Shown here piece after piece: positions 1 to 9,001 of a stretch of 64,000 nucleotides of DNA. The DNA comes from Gilvibacter sp. SZ-19 (GTDB lineage: Bacteria; Bacteroidota; Bacteroidia; Flavobacteriales; Flavobacteriaceae): positions 1,928,864 to 1,992,863 of the forward strand of contig NZ_CP019333.1 of NCBI RefSeq assembly GCF_002163875.1, read 5' to 3'. Within the stretch, counting starts at the first letter, position 1, and each line of letters starts with the position of its first letter. The translations under genes and the position numbers were made by a program. The notes under the pieces were generated by a model, which did not search any database, was not told the origin of the DNA, and worked only from the letters and a program-made list of their open reading frames with translations.

Positions 1-2
1 TT

Positions 3-260
3 TGGGTTTGGTTCCCAAGCGCCCGTAAGGTGCTGCACGAGGCAAAAGCGTTCAATCGCCTAAACACCTCCCAACCTATATCGTTCGACCATATCTTGAA
101 TTCTAGACGCTTTAATGGTATAATCTATCGCGAGGACAATGTCCAAGGAGACCGACAGGTTAAGGATTATATTAGCGATAACGCACTCATGCAATTGCTT
201 GAGTCCGACAGAATCAAAGAAAGGATCCGCAATCTAGAAATGGATATGTGGAACTATTAA
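3..260 (+). CDS. gldN: C-terminal end of GldN-like gliding motility / type IX secretion protein (partial)
   Basis: The reading frame enters from the left edge with no start visible, so only the last 85 or so residues are present. The tail contains SQPISFDHIL, a KDYISDNALMQLLESDRIKE stretch and ends in DMWNY, which matches my memory of the GldN family C-terminus. GldN is a periplasmic component of the Bacteroidota gliding and type IX secretion apparatus (GldKLMN). The downstream FAD oxidoreductase and DUF983 order also fits what is often seen after gldN in flavobacteria. A GTG at 30 is an internal codon, not the start. A strong terminator follows 29 bp after the stop, so this is the last gene of its operon. 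Identification is from tail similarity only. Confidence 0.7.
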   Translation, partial: WVWFPSARKVLHEAKAFNRLNTSQPISFDHILNSRRFNGIIYREDNVQGDRQVKDYISDNALMQLLESDRIKERIRNLEMDMWNY

Positions 261-288
261 CAGAAGAATTTCCATTAGTAAATTAGGG

Positions 289-326
289 AAAAGCGCTGCT
301 CTTTATGAGTGGCGCTTTTATTTTTT
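289..326 (+). terminator. Rho-independent terminator after gldN
   Basis: The arms AAAAGCGC (289-296) and GCGCTTTT (312-319) are perfectly complementary, with a further CTC/GAG pairing in the loop, and are followed by a T-rich run. It closes the gldN transcript. Confidence 0.8.
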
Positions 327-333
327 ATAGTAG

Positions 334-341
334 TATTTTTG
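334..341 (+). promoter_or_regulatory. Bacteroidota -7 box for the FAD oxidoreductase gene
   Basis: TATTTTTG matches TANNTTTG. It lies between the gldN terminator and the ATG at 348, so the transcript would have almost no leader. It rules out the upstream GTG at 309 as a start, because that codon lies upstream of the promoter. Confidence 0.5.
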
Positions 342-347
342 CTGCGG

Positions 348-1397
348 ATGAAAACCGAAGTAGACTATATCGTAGTTGGGCTGGGCTTGGCCGGGATCAA
401 CTTTGTGGAGCTCTTGCAAAAGCAGGGCAAGTCCTTTGTGGTCTTTGACAGCGGTGAAAATTATTCCTCCTGGGTTTCTGGAGGTTTATATAACCCTGTG
501 ATCTTAAAACGGCTTACACTTTCTTGGAATGCTGCGGAGCAGTTAGACCGGGCTTTGCCGGTTTACTGTGAAATAGAAGCGCGATTGGGTAAGACCTTTG
601 ATCATAAATTGCCCGTACATAAAAAGTTTCAGTCCTATGAAGATCTGAACAATTGGACAATTGCCACCGACAAACCTCATTTAAAACCCTATTTGAATCC
701 TACTCCTATTAGCAATGCACCAAAAGGGGTCAAGGTTCCTTTTGGAATGGGACAGGTATTGAACACCGGGAAGGTGGATACTGCTGCACTCATGCAAGCT
801 TATGCAGAGAATTTGCGCGAGCGGGGTTTGCTAATCAGTGAACGCCTCGATTACAACCAGCTCGATCTGACTACAGGCGTTGGCTACAAGAATATCCAGG
901 CAAAGAAGATTGTTTTTGCAGAAGGATTTGGCTTAAAGCAGAACCCTTATTTCGACTCTTCTAAATTAAAAGGTAACAAAGGGGAATTGCTTATCGTTGA
1001 TGTGCCGGATCTCAAACTTGATTTTGTCTTAAAGACCGATGTTTTCATCATCCCCTTGGGTGGTACTCGATTCTCTGTTGGGGCTACTTACAATTGGCAG
1101 GATAAAACCCTGGACCCAACCGACGAAGGCAAAGAAAAGTTGCTTAAGGCCTTAGAAAAACTCATCGAACTAGAATATACGGTTGTAGAACATCGTGTTG
1201 GGATAAGACCCACAACTGCAGATCGCCGTCCGCTAGTGGGTGTGCATCCGGAGTATACACAAATAGCTATGCTTAACGGTTTGGGTACGCGCGGAATTAT
1301 GATTGGACCAACGGTTGCGCATCAGTTATATGAGCATCTGGAGCACGATCAGCCCTTACCAGAAGAAATAGATATTAAGCGTTTTTATCGTAATTGA
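348..1397 (+). CDS. FAD-dependent oxidoreductase (DAO family)
   Basis: Protein of 349 aa starting MKTEVDYIVVGLGLAG, with the dinucleotide-binding GLGLAG turn right at the N-terminus, followed by an acidic residue at the end of the second strand (VVFDS), as in D-amino-acid-oxidase-fold FAD enzymes. Near the C-terminus HRVGIRPTTADRRPLVG and NGLGTRG resemble the second FAD-contacting region of this fold. The substrate cannot be read from the sequence. The start at 348 is preferred over a GTG at 309, which sits inside the gldN terminator. The 3' end overlaps the convergent DUF983 gene by 23 bp. Confidence 0.8.
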   Translation: MKTEVDYIVVGLGLAGINFVELLQKQGKSFVVFDSGENYSSWVSGGLYNPVILKRLTLSWNAAEQLDRALPVYCEIEARLGKTFDHKLPVHKKFQSYEDLNNWTIATDKPHLKPYLNPTPISNAPKGVKVPFGMGQVLNTGKVDTAALMQAYAENLRERGLLISERLDYNQLDLTTGVGYKNIQAKKIVFAEGFGLKQNPYFDSSKLKGNKGELLIVDVPDLKLDFVLKTDVFIIPLGGTRFSVGATYNWQDKTLDPTDEGKEKLLKALEKLIELEYTVVEHRVGIRPTTADRRPLVGVHPEYTQIAMLNGLGTRGIMIGPTVAHQLYEHLEHDQPLPEEIDIKRFYRN

Positions 1398-1746
1398 AAA
1401 AGAAGTTGATCCAGATGTTTCTGGACAAGCGCAGAATAACAGGCAAGCCTAGTACCAAAACAGCCACAATTGCCAAGAAAGACTGCAAGCGATCCATCCC
1501 TAAGAAAACATAGGTTATGATAAAGGTGGCAACTGCAAAGGCAACGCCTACGCCATAACTGACATACATGGCTCCGTAAAAGAAAGAGGGTTCTATCTTG
1601 TATTTGGTGTTGCAATGGGAGCAGCGTTCGTTCATTTCCAAGGTCTTACCCGGAGCGTATAACTTACTGCTGCTATACATGCTTTCCTTTTGACAGACCG
1701 GGCAAGTGCCGGTTAATATGCTGTAGAGTTTAGTGCCTTTTAACAT
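1375..1746 (-). CDS. DUF983 family membrane protein with two CXXC motifs
   Basis: Protein of 123 aa. The N-terminal part has CPVC and CSHC pairs that would form a zinc-ribbon-like or metal-binding knuckle. Two hydrophobic helices follow (around residues 58-80 and 85-105). This is the DUF983 pattern. In many alphaproteobacteria DUF983 genes lie beside cytochrome oxidase assembly genes (established genomic association, from memory). Here the gene stands alone, converges with the FAD oxidoreductase, and has upstream a palindrome identical in type to those before the cbb3 genes at 19.7 and 22.2 kb, which suggests a link to respiration. The molecular function is unknown. Confidence 0.8.
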   Translation of the reverse strand: MLKGTKLYSILTGTCPVCQKESMYSSSKLYAPGKTLEMNERCSHCNTKYKIEPSFFYGAMYVSYGVGVAFAVATFIITYVFLGMDRLQSFLAIVAVLVLGLPVILRLSRNIWINFFFNYDKNA

Positions 1747-1772
1747 TGATGTCTGTAATTTTTTTAGCCCTG

Positions 1773-1816
1773 TAAAATTAAAGATATTTGCACTACCAAA
1801 AATGTGACTTAAGTCA
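1773..1816 (-). promoter_or_regulatory. CRP/FNR-type site with -7 box upstream of DUF983
   Basis: TGACTTAAGTCA (1805-1816), inside the 14-bp perfect palindrome 1804-1817, then 24 bp, then TAATTTTA (1773-1780, read on the minus strand). The layout matches seven other promoters in this window. On the plus strand the same site lies between a weak -7 box (GATATTTG, 1783-1790) and the ATG of the ABC-F gene at 1824, so binding could also hinder that transcript. Confidence 0.6.
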
Positions 1817-1823
1817 CTCTTCT

Positions 1824-3737
1824 ATGTTAAACGTACACAACTTATCGGTTTCTTTTCAGGGCGAGGATCTCTTTAGCGAACTTACCTTTAAATTGGGTGG
1901 AGGAGACCGCGTAGGTCTTGTTGGAAAAAACGGTGCTGGGAAGTCTACTTTGCTGCGGATCTTGGCCCAAGAGCAAGAATACGATTCTGGGCAGATAGCC
2001 ACAGACAAGGAACTTCGCATAGGATTCTTAAAGCAAGACATCGACTTTGAAAAGGGATGTACGGTTAAAGAAGAAGCCCAGAAGGCCTTTGTGAAGATCA
2101 AAGAATTGGAGGCGCGCTTGGAGCAGATCAATCTACAATTGGCAGAGCGCACCGATTACGAGAGCGAGAGTTACAATCAGCTTATGATAGATCTCAACGA
2201 CGTACAACATCAGTACGAATTGTTGGGGGGTTATAACTATCAGGGCGATACCGAACGCATTCTAAAAGGTCTTGGTTTTACTGCTGCGGATTTTGACAAG
2301 CTCACTTCCACTTTTTCTGGAGGATGGCGTATGCGTGTAGAACTCGCTAAACTGCTCTTGCAAGACAACGATGTCTTATTACTCGATGAGCCGACCAACC
2401 ACTTGGATATTGAATCTATTTTATGGCTGGAAGAGTTTTTAAAACAGTATACCGGAGCCGTTGTTATTGTATCCCACGATAAGGTCTTCTTAGATACTAT
2501 TACTAATCGCACCATAGAGATCTCCTTGGGCCGTATTTACGATTATCCGAAACCCTATAGCGAGTATTTAACGCTACGCAATGAGCTGCGTACCCAGCAA
2601 TTGGCGGCGCAAAAGAATCAGCAGAAACAGATCGCCCAAACAGAAAAACTAATTGAAAAGTTTCGAGCTAAGGCTTCTAAAGCGACCATGGCCCAGTCAC
2701 TGATCAAAAAGCTGGACAAGATAGATCGCATAGAAGTGGATCAAGACGACAATGCGGTGATGAGTGTTCGCTTTCCGGTCTCTGTTACTCCAGGTAAGGT
2801 AGTGTTAGAGTTAGAAGATGTAGCCAAGAGCTATGGCGAAAAGCGCGTATTGCGCCCTTTGGAAATGTTGGTGGAGCGCGATAGCAAGATCGCCTTTGTG
2901 GGTCAGAACGGACAAGGAAAGACCACTCTGGCCAAGATCATTGTGGGCGAGATCGCTCACGAAGGTAAGGTCAAGCTAGGACACAATGTACAACTGGGTT
3001 ATTTTGCCCAGGATCAAGCCGATCATTTAGACGGATCCAAGACGGTTTTAGATACCATGATCGATGCGGCCAATGAAAAGAACAGAACCAAGGTAAGGGA
3101 CATACTTGGGGCATTCCTCTTTAGAGATGAAGCTGTTGACAAATACGTGCGCGTATTGTCTGGAGGTGAACGCAATCGTTTGGCGTTGGCCAAGCTGCTT
3201 TTACAACCCTTCAATGTACTTATTATGGATGAGCCTACCAATCACTTGGACATCAAATCCAAGAATGTTCTAAAGGAGGCCCTGGCTAATTATGAAGGCA
3301 CTTTGATCTTGGTCTCGCACGATCGTGATTTTTTACAAGGCCTTACCAATAAGGTTTACGAATTTAGAGATCACAAGATCAAAGAGTATTTGGGCGATAT
3401 TGAGTATTTCTTGCAAGAACGCAACCTGCGTTCCATGCGAGAAGCAGAAAAGCGCAGCGAGGTCGCAGTGGCTAAGACAGCTAGTACAGCGTCCAAGAAG
3501 TCTTACGAAGAGCAAAAACAGCTCAAATCGCTTAAAAACAAGCTTAGCAAGGTGGAATCGCAGATCTCAGCTTTGGAGAAAGCCATAAAAGAGTCAGACG
3601 TCGCCTTAGAAGTGAATTACGACGAAACCGTGAAAGATCCTTCCTTTTTTGACGGATATCAAGCCAAAAAAGACGAACTTGAACAACTCATGCAACGCTG
3701 GGAAGACCTCAGCGAAGCTATAGATCAATTGAATTAA
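1824..3737 (+). CDS. ABC-F family ATPase (Uup-like)
   Basis: Protein of 637 aa with two ABC ATPase domains and no membrane segments. Walker A motifs are GLVGKNGAGKST and GQNGQGKTT. Signature motifs (FSGGWRMR and LSGGERNR) are each followed by LLLDEPTNHLDI or LIMDEPTNHLDI. The arginine- and lysine-rich linker between the domains and a charged C-terminal coiled coil (about residues 555-635) are typical of the ABC-F translation-factor family, the tail pointing to Uup or YheS-type members. ABC-F proteins act on ribosomes. The start at 1824 begins MLNVHNLSVSF; the longer ATG at 1788 would add 12 non-conserved residues. The terC gene follows after 13 bp, probably in the same transcript. Confidence 0.88.
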   Translation: MLNVHNLSVSFQGEDLFSELTFKLGGGDRVGLVGKNGAGKSTLLRILAQEQEYDSGQIATDKELRIGFLKQDIDFEKGCTVKEEAQKAFVKIKELEARLEQINLQLAERTDYESESYNQLMIDLNDVQHQYELLGGYNYQGDTERILKGLGFTAADFDKLTSTFSGGWRMRVELAKLLLQDNDVLLLDEPTNHLDIESILWLEEFLKQYTGAVVIVSHDKVFLDTITNRTIEISLGRIYDYPKPYSEYLTLRNELRTQQLAAQKNQQKQIAQTEKLIEKFRAKASKATMAQSLIKKLDKIDRIEVDQDDNAVMSVRFPVSVTPGKVVLELEDVAKSYGEKRVLRPLEMLVERDSKIAFVGQNGQGKTTLAKIIVGEIAHEGKVKLGHNVQLGYFAQDQADHLDGSKTVLDTMIDAANEKNRTKVRDILGAFLFRDEAVDKYVRVLSGGERNRLALAKLLLQPFNVLIMDEPTNHLDIKSKNVLKEALANYEGTLILVSHDRDFLQGLTNKVYEFRDHKIKEYLGDIEYFLQERNLRSMREAEKRSEVAVAKTASTASKKSYEEQKQLKSLKNKLSKVESQISALEKAIKESDVALEVNYDETVKDPSFFDGYQAKKDELEQLMQRWEDLSEAIDQLN

Positions 3738-3750
3738 CGCCCTTTAGATT

Positions 3751-4515
3751 ATGTGGGAATTATTGACCAGCACCGAAGCCTGGGCAGCCTTTTTGACCTT
3801 GGTGATCATGGAGATCATCTTAGGGGTCGATAACATTGTGTTCATTTCGATTCAAACCGATAAACTCCCGCCCGAGCAACAGAAAAAAGGGCGTAACCTC
3901 GGTTTGCTCTTCGCCTTGTTCACACGGATCGTTCTGCTGTTGTCCATCACCTGGGTAATGACTCTGACCACGCCACTATTCAATTTGGCGGATTGGTTTG
4001 GTATAGATGGTGAATGGCATGAAAGACTATCGATCTCTGGACGCGATCTTATTTTAATGATCGGTGGGATGTTTTTGATGTATAAGAGTATCAAAGAGAT
4101 CCACGAGAATGTCGAAGGCGAATCCCATTTGGCCACAGGCAAGAAAAAACCAACCACCTTTTTAAACACAGTGATCCAAATTGGACTTTTGGATATAGTC
4201 TTTGGGCTCGACTCTGTGATCACCGCTGTGGGTATGGCAGAAGATGTGGAGATCATGATAGCGGCCGTTGTGGTGAGTATGATCTTTATGGTCTTTAGTC
4301 TGAACTTTATTAGCCAGTTTGTGAATCAGCATCCGAGTGTGAAGATCTTGGCCCTTTCTTTCTTACTGCTTATCGGGATCTCCCTGATTGCAGAATCCAT
4401 AGAACAACCTATAGCTAAAGGGTATATCTATTCGGCCATGGCATTCTCTATTTTTGTGGAGTTCTTGGTGATTCGCGCAGCAAAGAACAAAGGGCAGAAG
4501 CGCGCTTCAAATTGA
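3751..4515 (+). CDS. TerC family integral membrane protein
   Basis: Protein of 254 aa with about seven membrane helices. Conserved acidic motifs are visible: EIILGVDNIVFI in the first helix and GLLDIVFGLDSVITAVG in the middle, which are TerC-family hallmarks. Members are implicated in metal (manganese) export and tellurium resistance; which applies here cannot be told. It directly follows the ABC-F gene (13 bp gap) and is likely cotranscribed with it. No terminator is obvious in the 96 bp after it. Confidence 0.85.
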   Translation: MWELLTSTEAWAAFLTLVIMEIILGVDNIVFISIQTDKLPPEQQKKGRNLGLLFALFTRIVLLLSITWVMTLTTPLFNLADWFGIDGEWHERLSISGRDLILMIGGMFLMYKSIKEIHENVEGESHLATGKKKPTTFLNTVIQIGLLDIVFGLDSVITAVGMAEDVEIMIAAVVVSMIFMVFSLNFISQFVNQHPSVKILALSFLLLIGISLIAESIEQPIAKGYIYSAMAFSIFVEFLVIRAAKNKGQKRASN

Positions 4516-4583
4516 TTTTTTAGATAGCCTTAGCCTCTCCTTTATTTATGAATCCTTTAACGCGAGGCCCTTTTTAGTTGCAG

Positions 4584-4591
4584 TAATTTTG
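4584..4591 (+). promoter_or_regulatory. -7 box of the RND efflux operon
   Basis: TAATTTTG, a full match to TANNTTTG, lies 20 bp before the ATG at 4612. No clear -33 box is visible. Confidence 0.45.
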
Positions 4592-4611
4592 CGTGTTAAC
4601 CAACCGGAAAA

Positions 4612-5754
4612 ATGCGTAAAATTCTATTATATCTCTTCGGAGCACTTTTGCTGGTAGCTGCCTTTTTTGGAGCCAAAGCGATCATAAGTGCGAACAAACA
4701 ACCCAAACCTGTAGCCAAGGAAGTTGTTAAAACCGTATTTGTAACTCCTGTTTCTAATACGACGGTTCCTATTACAGTTGCCGCCAATGGAACACTCATG
4801 GCTAAGAACAGGTTGTAGTTGTATGCAGAGGTTCAAGGTGTGTTCAACAGCAGCAGTCGCGACTTTAAACCCGGACAAGAGTACCGGCGTGGAGAAGTTC
4901 TTTTGCGTTTAGACGCAGATGAGTTTTATGCCTCTGTGCAGTCAGCACGTAGCGAGTTTTACAACCTGATCACCTCCTTAATGCCAGATCTGCGTTTGGA
5001 TTATCCGGAAGCTTATCCGGTATGGCAAGATTATCTCAGTAGTATAAGTATTGATAAATCCTTGCCAGCATTACCAGAGCTCAAGGATGATAAATTGGGA
5101 TATTTTATTAGCGGTCGAGGCATTACCACCGCTTATTACAACATTAAGAACCAAGAACAGCGCTTGGGCAAATACGTAATGCGCGCGCCCTTTGACGGAA
5201 TATTGACTGCTGCCTTGGTCAATAAGGGAACACTGGTTCGAACCGGACAACAATTGGGAGAATTCATTGATCCATCAAGTTACGAATTGGAACTCGCGGT
5301 AACTAAGGAATTTAGCGATCTGCTCAAACGAGGTGCGGCAGTGACCTTAGTCAACCTCAACAAGACCCGAACCTATACAGGTACTGTGAGTCGGATCAAC
5401 GCAAAGATTGATCAAGCCACACAGACCATTGCGGTTTTTGTCGATGTTGCTGCGCCAGATCTAAAGGAAGGTATGTACTTAGAGGCAGCACTAGCGGCTC
5501 GTGATCAGGAAAATGCGGTCCAGATCAGTAGAAAATTATTGGTCAACGAATCTGAGGTCTATGTGGTTCGCGACTCGGTGCTGGATCTTATTGCAGTAGA
5601 TCCTGTTCATTTTTCAGATAAGAATGTGGTCATTAAAGGACTAGAAGACGGTCTGCTTATGTTGTCTAAACCCATCCCAGGAGCCTATCCTGGCATGAAG
5701 GTCAAATACATAATGGATGAAGCCCAAGAGGCAAAAACTACAGCACAGCCCTAA
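4612..5754 (+). pseudogene. RND efflux periplasmic adaptor (HlyD/MFP family) interrupted by an in-frame TAG
   Basis: The 5' part (68 codons) encodes an N-terminal membrane anchor and the first barrel strands and ends at TAG 4816-4818. Reading continues in the same frame from 4819 for 311 codons: a helical hairpin, the lipoyl-like segment (LGKYVMRAPFDGILTAALVNKGTLVRTGQQLG) and the beta-barrel. Without the stop this is a normal adaptor of about 380 aa. A single change such as GAG to TAG would explain it. A TTG at 4819 could start the second part, but its product would lack an export signal. Alternatives are a sequencing error, suppression of the stop, or a real recent nonsense mutation. The next operon gene begins 2 bp later. 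Confidence 0.75.
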
Positions 5755-5756
5755 TT

Positions 5757-7262
5757 ATGAGAAAACTCATTAGTTACTTTATCAAGTTCGAGGTTGCTGT
5801 CAATGTCTTGATATTGGCCTTTATCATTTTTGGGGTGATAGGAATGCTGCGACTTAAGTCGTCGTTCTTTCCGCTGCAGGAATCGGAGATCATCAGTATC
5901 AATATAGCCTATCCTGGAGCAGCTCCGCAGGAGATAGAAGAAGGAGTTGTTCTAAAAATAGAAGACAACCTAAAAGGCCTTAAGGGTGTGGAACGGGTTA
6001 CTTCGGTCTCACGAGAAAATGGCGGAAGTATCACTGTAGAGATCGATTCAGACGAAGATATAGACGTCATGTTGGCCGAGGTCAAGAACGCAGTAGATCG
6101 CGTGCCTAATTACCCTACAGGAATGGAACCTCTGGTTGTTGCCAAACAAGAGCAGGTTAGACAGACCATTGACTTTGCCATTAGTGGCGAAAATGTAGAT
6201 CTGGCAACCTTAAAGCAAATTGGACGTCAAGTAGAAAATGACTTACGGGCGATCGAGGGAATTTCTCAGATCACGGTCTCGGGATATCCGGAAGAGGAGA
6301 TCGAGATCGCTGTGAGAGAGAACGACCTATTGGCATACAACCTGAGTTTTACCGAAGTTGCTAATGCCGTTGCACAAGCCAATATTTTAAGTAGCGGCGG
6401 AAACATCAAGACCGAGGCAGAAGACTATTTGATCCGAGCCAATAACCGGTCGTATTACGGCGACGAACTCAATGGACTCATTGTCAGAGCCAATCCTAAC
6501 GGAACTATTGTACGTTTAGACGATGTAGCCGATGTTAGAGATCGTTTTTCTGAAACCCCAAATGCGTCTTATTTCAATGGAAATGTGGCGGTCAATATTG
6601 GCATAACCAACACCAATAACGAAGATTTAATTTCTTCTGCAGAGGCTGTTAATGCCTATGTAGAGACCTTTAATCAGAAGTACAAAGCGGTGCAGATCAA
6701 CGTGGTGAGCGATTCGTCTATACGGCTAAACCAACGTACAGATCTCTTGCTAGAAAACGGGGCCATGGGAATTCTTTTGGTGCTGTTGTTCTTGTCCTTC
6801 TTTTTAAATACGCGTTTGGCATTTTGGGTTGCCTTTGGCTTGCCAATATCTTTTCTGGGGATGTTCATTTTTGCGGCGCAATTCGGAGTGACTATCAATG
6901 TGCTTTCGCTCTTTGGTATGATCATCGTGATTGGGATCTTGGTAGACGATGGGATCGTGATCTCTGAGAATATCTATCAGCAATACGAAAAGGGGAAACC
7001 CAGAATACAAGCGGCTATAGACGGAACTATGGAGGTGCTTCCTCCGATTCTATCGGCAATTCTAACTACCATTTTAGCCTTTTCAACTTTTATGTTCTTA
7101 GACGGTCGAATAGGGGATTTCTTTAGTGAAGTTTCTGTGATCGTAATGCTGACATTAGGAGTATCTTTAATCGAAGCACTTATCATCTTACCGGCGCATA
7201 TTGCACATTCTAAAGCTTTATTACCGCCAGAGGAGCAAGAGAAGGAAAGCAATCTGGAATAG
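5757..7262 (+). CDS. RND efflux permease, N-terminal half (gene split by frame change)
   Basis: 501 aa equal to the first half of an AcrB/CzcA-type permease: helix 1 at residues 15-35, the porter/docking region, then helices 2-6. The helix-4 signature GILVDDGIVISENI, with the paired aspartates of the proton relay, is present. The family is usually about 1,040 aa in one chain. The frame stops at TAG 7260-7262, but the expected continuation (GIGKFFAKLRSFNVYGDRF) is read without a stop in the -1 frame across 7256-7312. A one-base loss near 7245-7255 would explain the split. The break lies in the cytoplasmic loop between the two halves, so two working half-proteins are not excluded. Confidence 0.75.
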   Translation: MRKLISYFIKFEVAVNVLILAFIIFGVIGMLRLKSSFFPLQESEIISINIAYPGAAPQEIEEGVVLKIEDNLKGLKGVERVTSVSRENGGSITVEIDSDEDIDVMLAEVKNAVDRVPNYPTGMEPLVVAKQEQVRQTIDFAISGENVDLATLKQIGRQVENDLRAIEGISQITVSGYPEEEIEIAVRENDLLAYNLSFTEVANAVAQANILSSGGNIKTEAEDYLIRANNRSYYGDELNGLIVRANPNGTIVRLDDVADVRDRFSETPNASYFNGNVAVNIGITNTNNEDLISSAEAVNAYVETFNQKYKAVQINVVSDSSIRLNQRTDLLLENGAMGILLVLLFLSFFLNTRLAFWVAFGLPISFLGMFIFAAQFGVTINVLSLFGMIIVIGILVDDGIVISENIYQQYEKGKPRIQAAIDGTMEVLPPILSAILTTILAFSTFMFLDGRIGDFFSEVSVIVMLTLGVSLIEALIILPAHIAHSKALLPPEEQEKESNLE

Positions 7263-7294
7263 GAAAATTCTTTGCTAAACTCAGAAGTTTCAAC

Positions 7295-9001
7295 GTGTAT
7301 GGCGATCGTTTTATGCGCTATTGCCGCGATAGGATCTATAGCCCAGTTTTAGCCTTCTCTTTAAAGAACCGATTCTTGACCTTTTCGATCTTAATGGCAC
7401 TGATGATCTTAACCGTCGGAGCCTTCCAAGGAAATGTGATCAAGAGTTCGTTCTTTCCTAGAATTGCCAGTGATCAGGTAAGCATCGATCTGCTAATGCC
7501 AGAGGGTACCAATCCGCGCATCACGGATTCTATAATTACTATGGTAGAACGACAGGCTTGGAAGGTGAATGAGGATTTTACCGCACGTCAGACCGGCAAC
7601 AAGCAGGTGGTTGAAAATATCATAAAACGTGTGGGTCCAGGGAATAACAAAGCATCATTAGCCGTGAACCTATTACCTGGAGAAGAGCGCGATTTTAGCT
7701 CGCCAGAGATCACCAATGCTATCCGAAATGCGGTGGGCGAGGTATACGGTGTAGAGCGACTTACTTTTGGTTCCGGAGGAAATTTTGGAGGAAGTCCTGT
7801 CTCGGTCTCCCTGCTAGGAAATAATTCCACAGAACTGGAAGCCGCAAAGACAGAACTCCGAGAGTACATGGATAACAATCCATTGCTCGCAGATGTTACC
7901 GACACTGATCCGGAAGGTATCAAAGAGATCAATATAGAGCTCAACGAAAGTGCCTACGCCCTTGGCTTGAACTTAAGAGAGGTCATGAGTCAGGTACGCG
8001 CTGGATTCTTTGGCTTGCAGGCACAGCGATTTCAGCGCGGGCAAGACGAGATTCGGGTTTGGGTGCGCTATGACAGAACCAACAGAGAATCTATAGAAGA
8101 TCTTGACCAAATGCGGATCCTTACTCCGGCGGGCACGAGAGTTCCTTTTGGGGAGATAGCTAATTACAGCATAGCTCGGGGAGTGGAATCCATTAGCCAC
8201 TTGAACGGACAACGTGAGATACAACTCAATGCAGATCTGGCCGATCTGGAAACCAGTCCAACAGAGATCTTAGATGAGATCAAGAACGAAGTGATGCCAG
8301 ACATCCTCTCTAAATATCCAACTGTAGCGCCATTATACGAAGGGCAAAACAGAGAGGCTCTAAAATTACAGCGCTCTGCAAACGCGGTGATCCCGGTGGT
8401 CTTGTTTTTGATCTATGTGGTCATTGCATTTACCTTTAGAAGTTATAGCCAACCGTTTATGCTGATTTTGCTGATCCCATTCAGTTTTATAGCTGTAGCC
8501 TGGGGGCACTGGTTGCACAATTTCCCGATCAATATCTTATCGGCATTGGGAATCATTGCTCTAATTGGGATCATGGTCAACGACGGACTAGTACTCATAG
8601 GAAAGTTCAACAGCTATCTCAAAGAAGGGATGAAGTTCGACCAAGCTTTATACGAGGCCGGTCGCTCCAGATTCAGAGCTATTTTCCTTACCTCTTTAAC
8701 AACTATTGCGGGTATAGCTCCACTGCTTTTAGAAAAGAGCAGACAGGCGCAGTTCCTTATCCCGATGGCTATTAGTATTGCCTACGGAATTGCTATTGCC
8801 ACGGTACTCACACTTATCATTTTACCGTTGATGCTCTCTGTGGCCAACGATATTAAGACCAATGGTTTCTGGTTGATCTCAGGAAAGAAGATCCCAAAAG
8901 AGGCCGCAGAAAGAGCCATAAAAGAATTAGAAGTTGAACAGGGGCACAATCAGCCTGCAGCAATGACCGCAGCAGCTCCACAAACTGTTTCCGGTGAATA
9001 A
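7295..9001 (+). CDS. RND efflux permease, C-terminal half (gene split by frame change)
   Basis: 568 aa corresponding to helices 7-12 and the second porter domain. It includes the helix-10 region GIIALIGIMVNDGLVLIGKF and the following TSLTTIAGIAPLLL motif. The open frame extends upstream of the GTG at 7295 to about 7240, where it joins the N-terminal half in another frame. No convincing ribosome-binding site precedes the GTG, which favours a frameshifted single gene over a natural start. The 3' end overlaps the TolC start by 8 bp. Confidence 0.75.
   Translation: MYGDRFMRYCRDRIYSPVLAFSLKNRFLTFSILMALMILTVGAFQGNVIKSSFFPRIASDQVSIDLLMPEGTNPRITDSIITMVERQAWKVNEDFTARQTGNKQVVENIIKRVGPGNNKASLAVNLLPGEERDFSSPEITNAIRNAVGEVYGVERLTFGSGGNFGGSPVSVSLLGNNSTELEAAKTELREYMDNNPLLADVTDTDPEGIKEINIELNESAYALGLNLREVMSQVRAGFFGLQAQRFQRGQDEIRVWVRYDRTNRESIEDLDQMRILTPAGTRVPFGEIANYSIARGVESISHLNGQREIQLNADLADLETSPTEILDEIKNEVMPDILSKYPTVAPLYEGQNREALKLQRSANAVIPVVLFLIYVVIAFTFRSYSQPFMLILLIPFSFIAVAWGHWLHNFPINILSALGIIALIGIMVNDGLVLIGKFNSYLKEGMKFDQALYEAGRSRFRAIFLTSLTTIAGIAPLLLEKSRQAQFLIPMAISIAYGIAIATVLTLIILPLMLSVANDIKTNGFWLISGKKIPKEAAERAIKELEVEQGHNQPAAMTAAAPQTVSGE

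Noticed and set aside
7245-7262. Programmed -1 frameshift joining the two RND halves
   Set aside because: The direction fits, but there is no slippery heptamer and the family is not known to use one; a base deletion or sequencing error is simpler.
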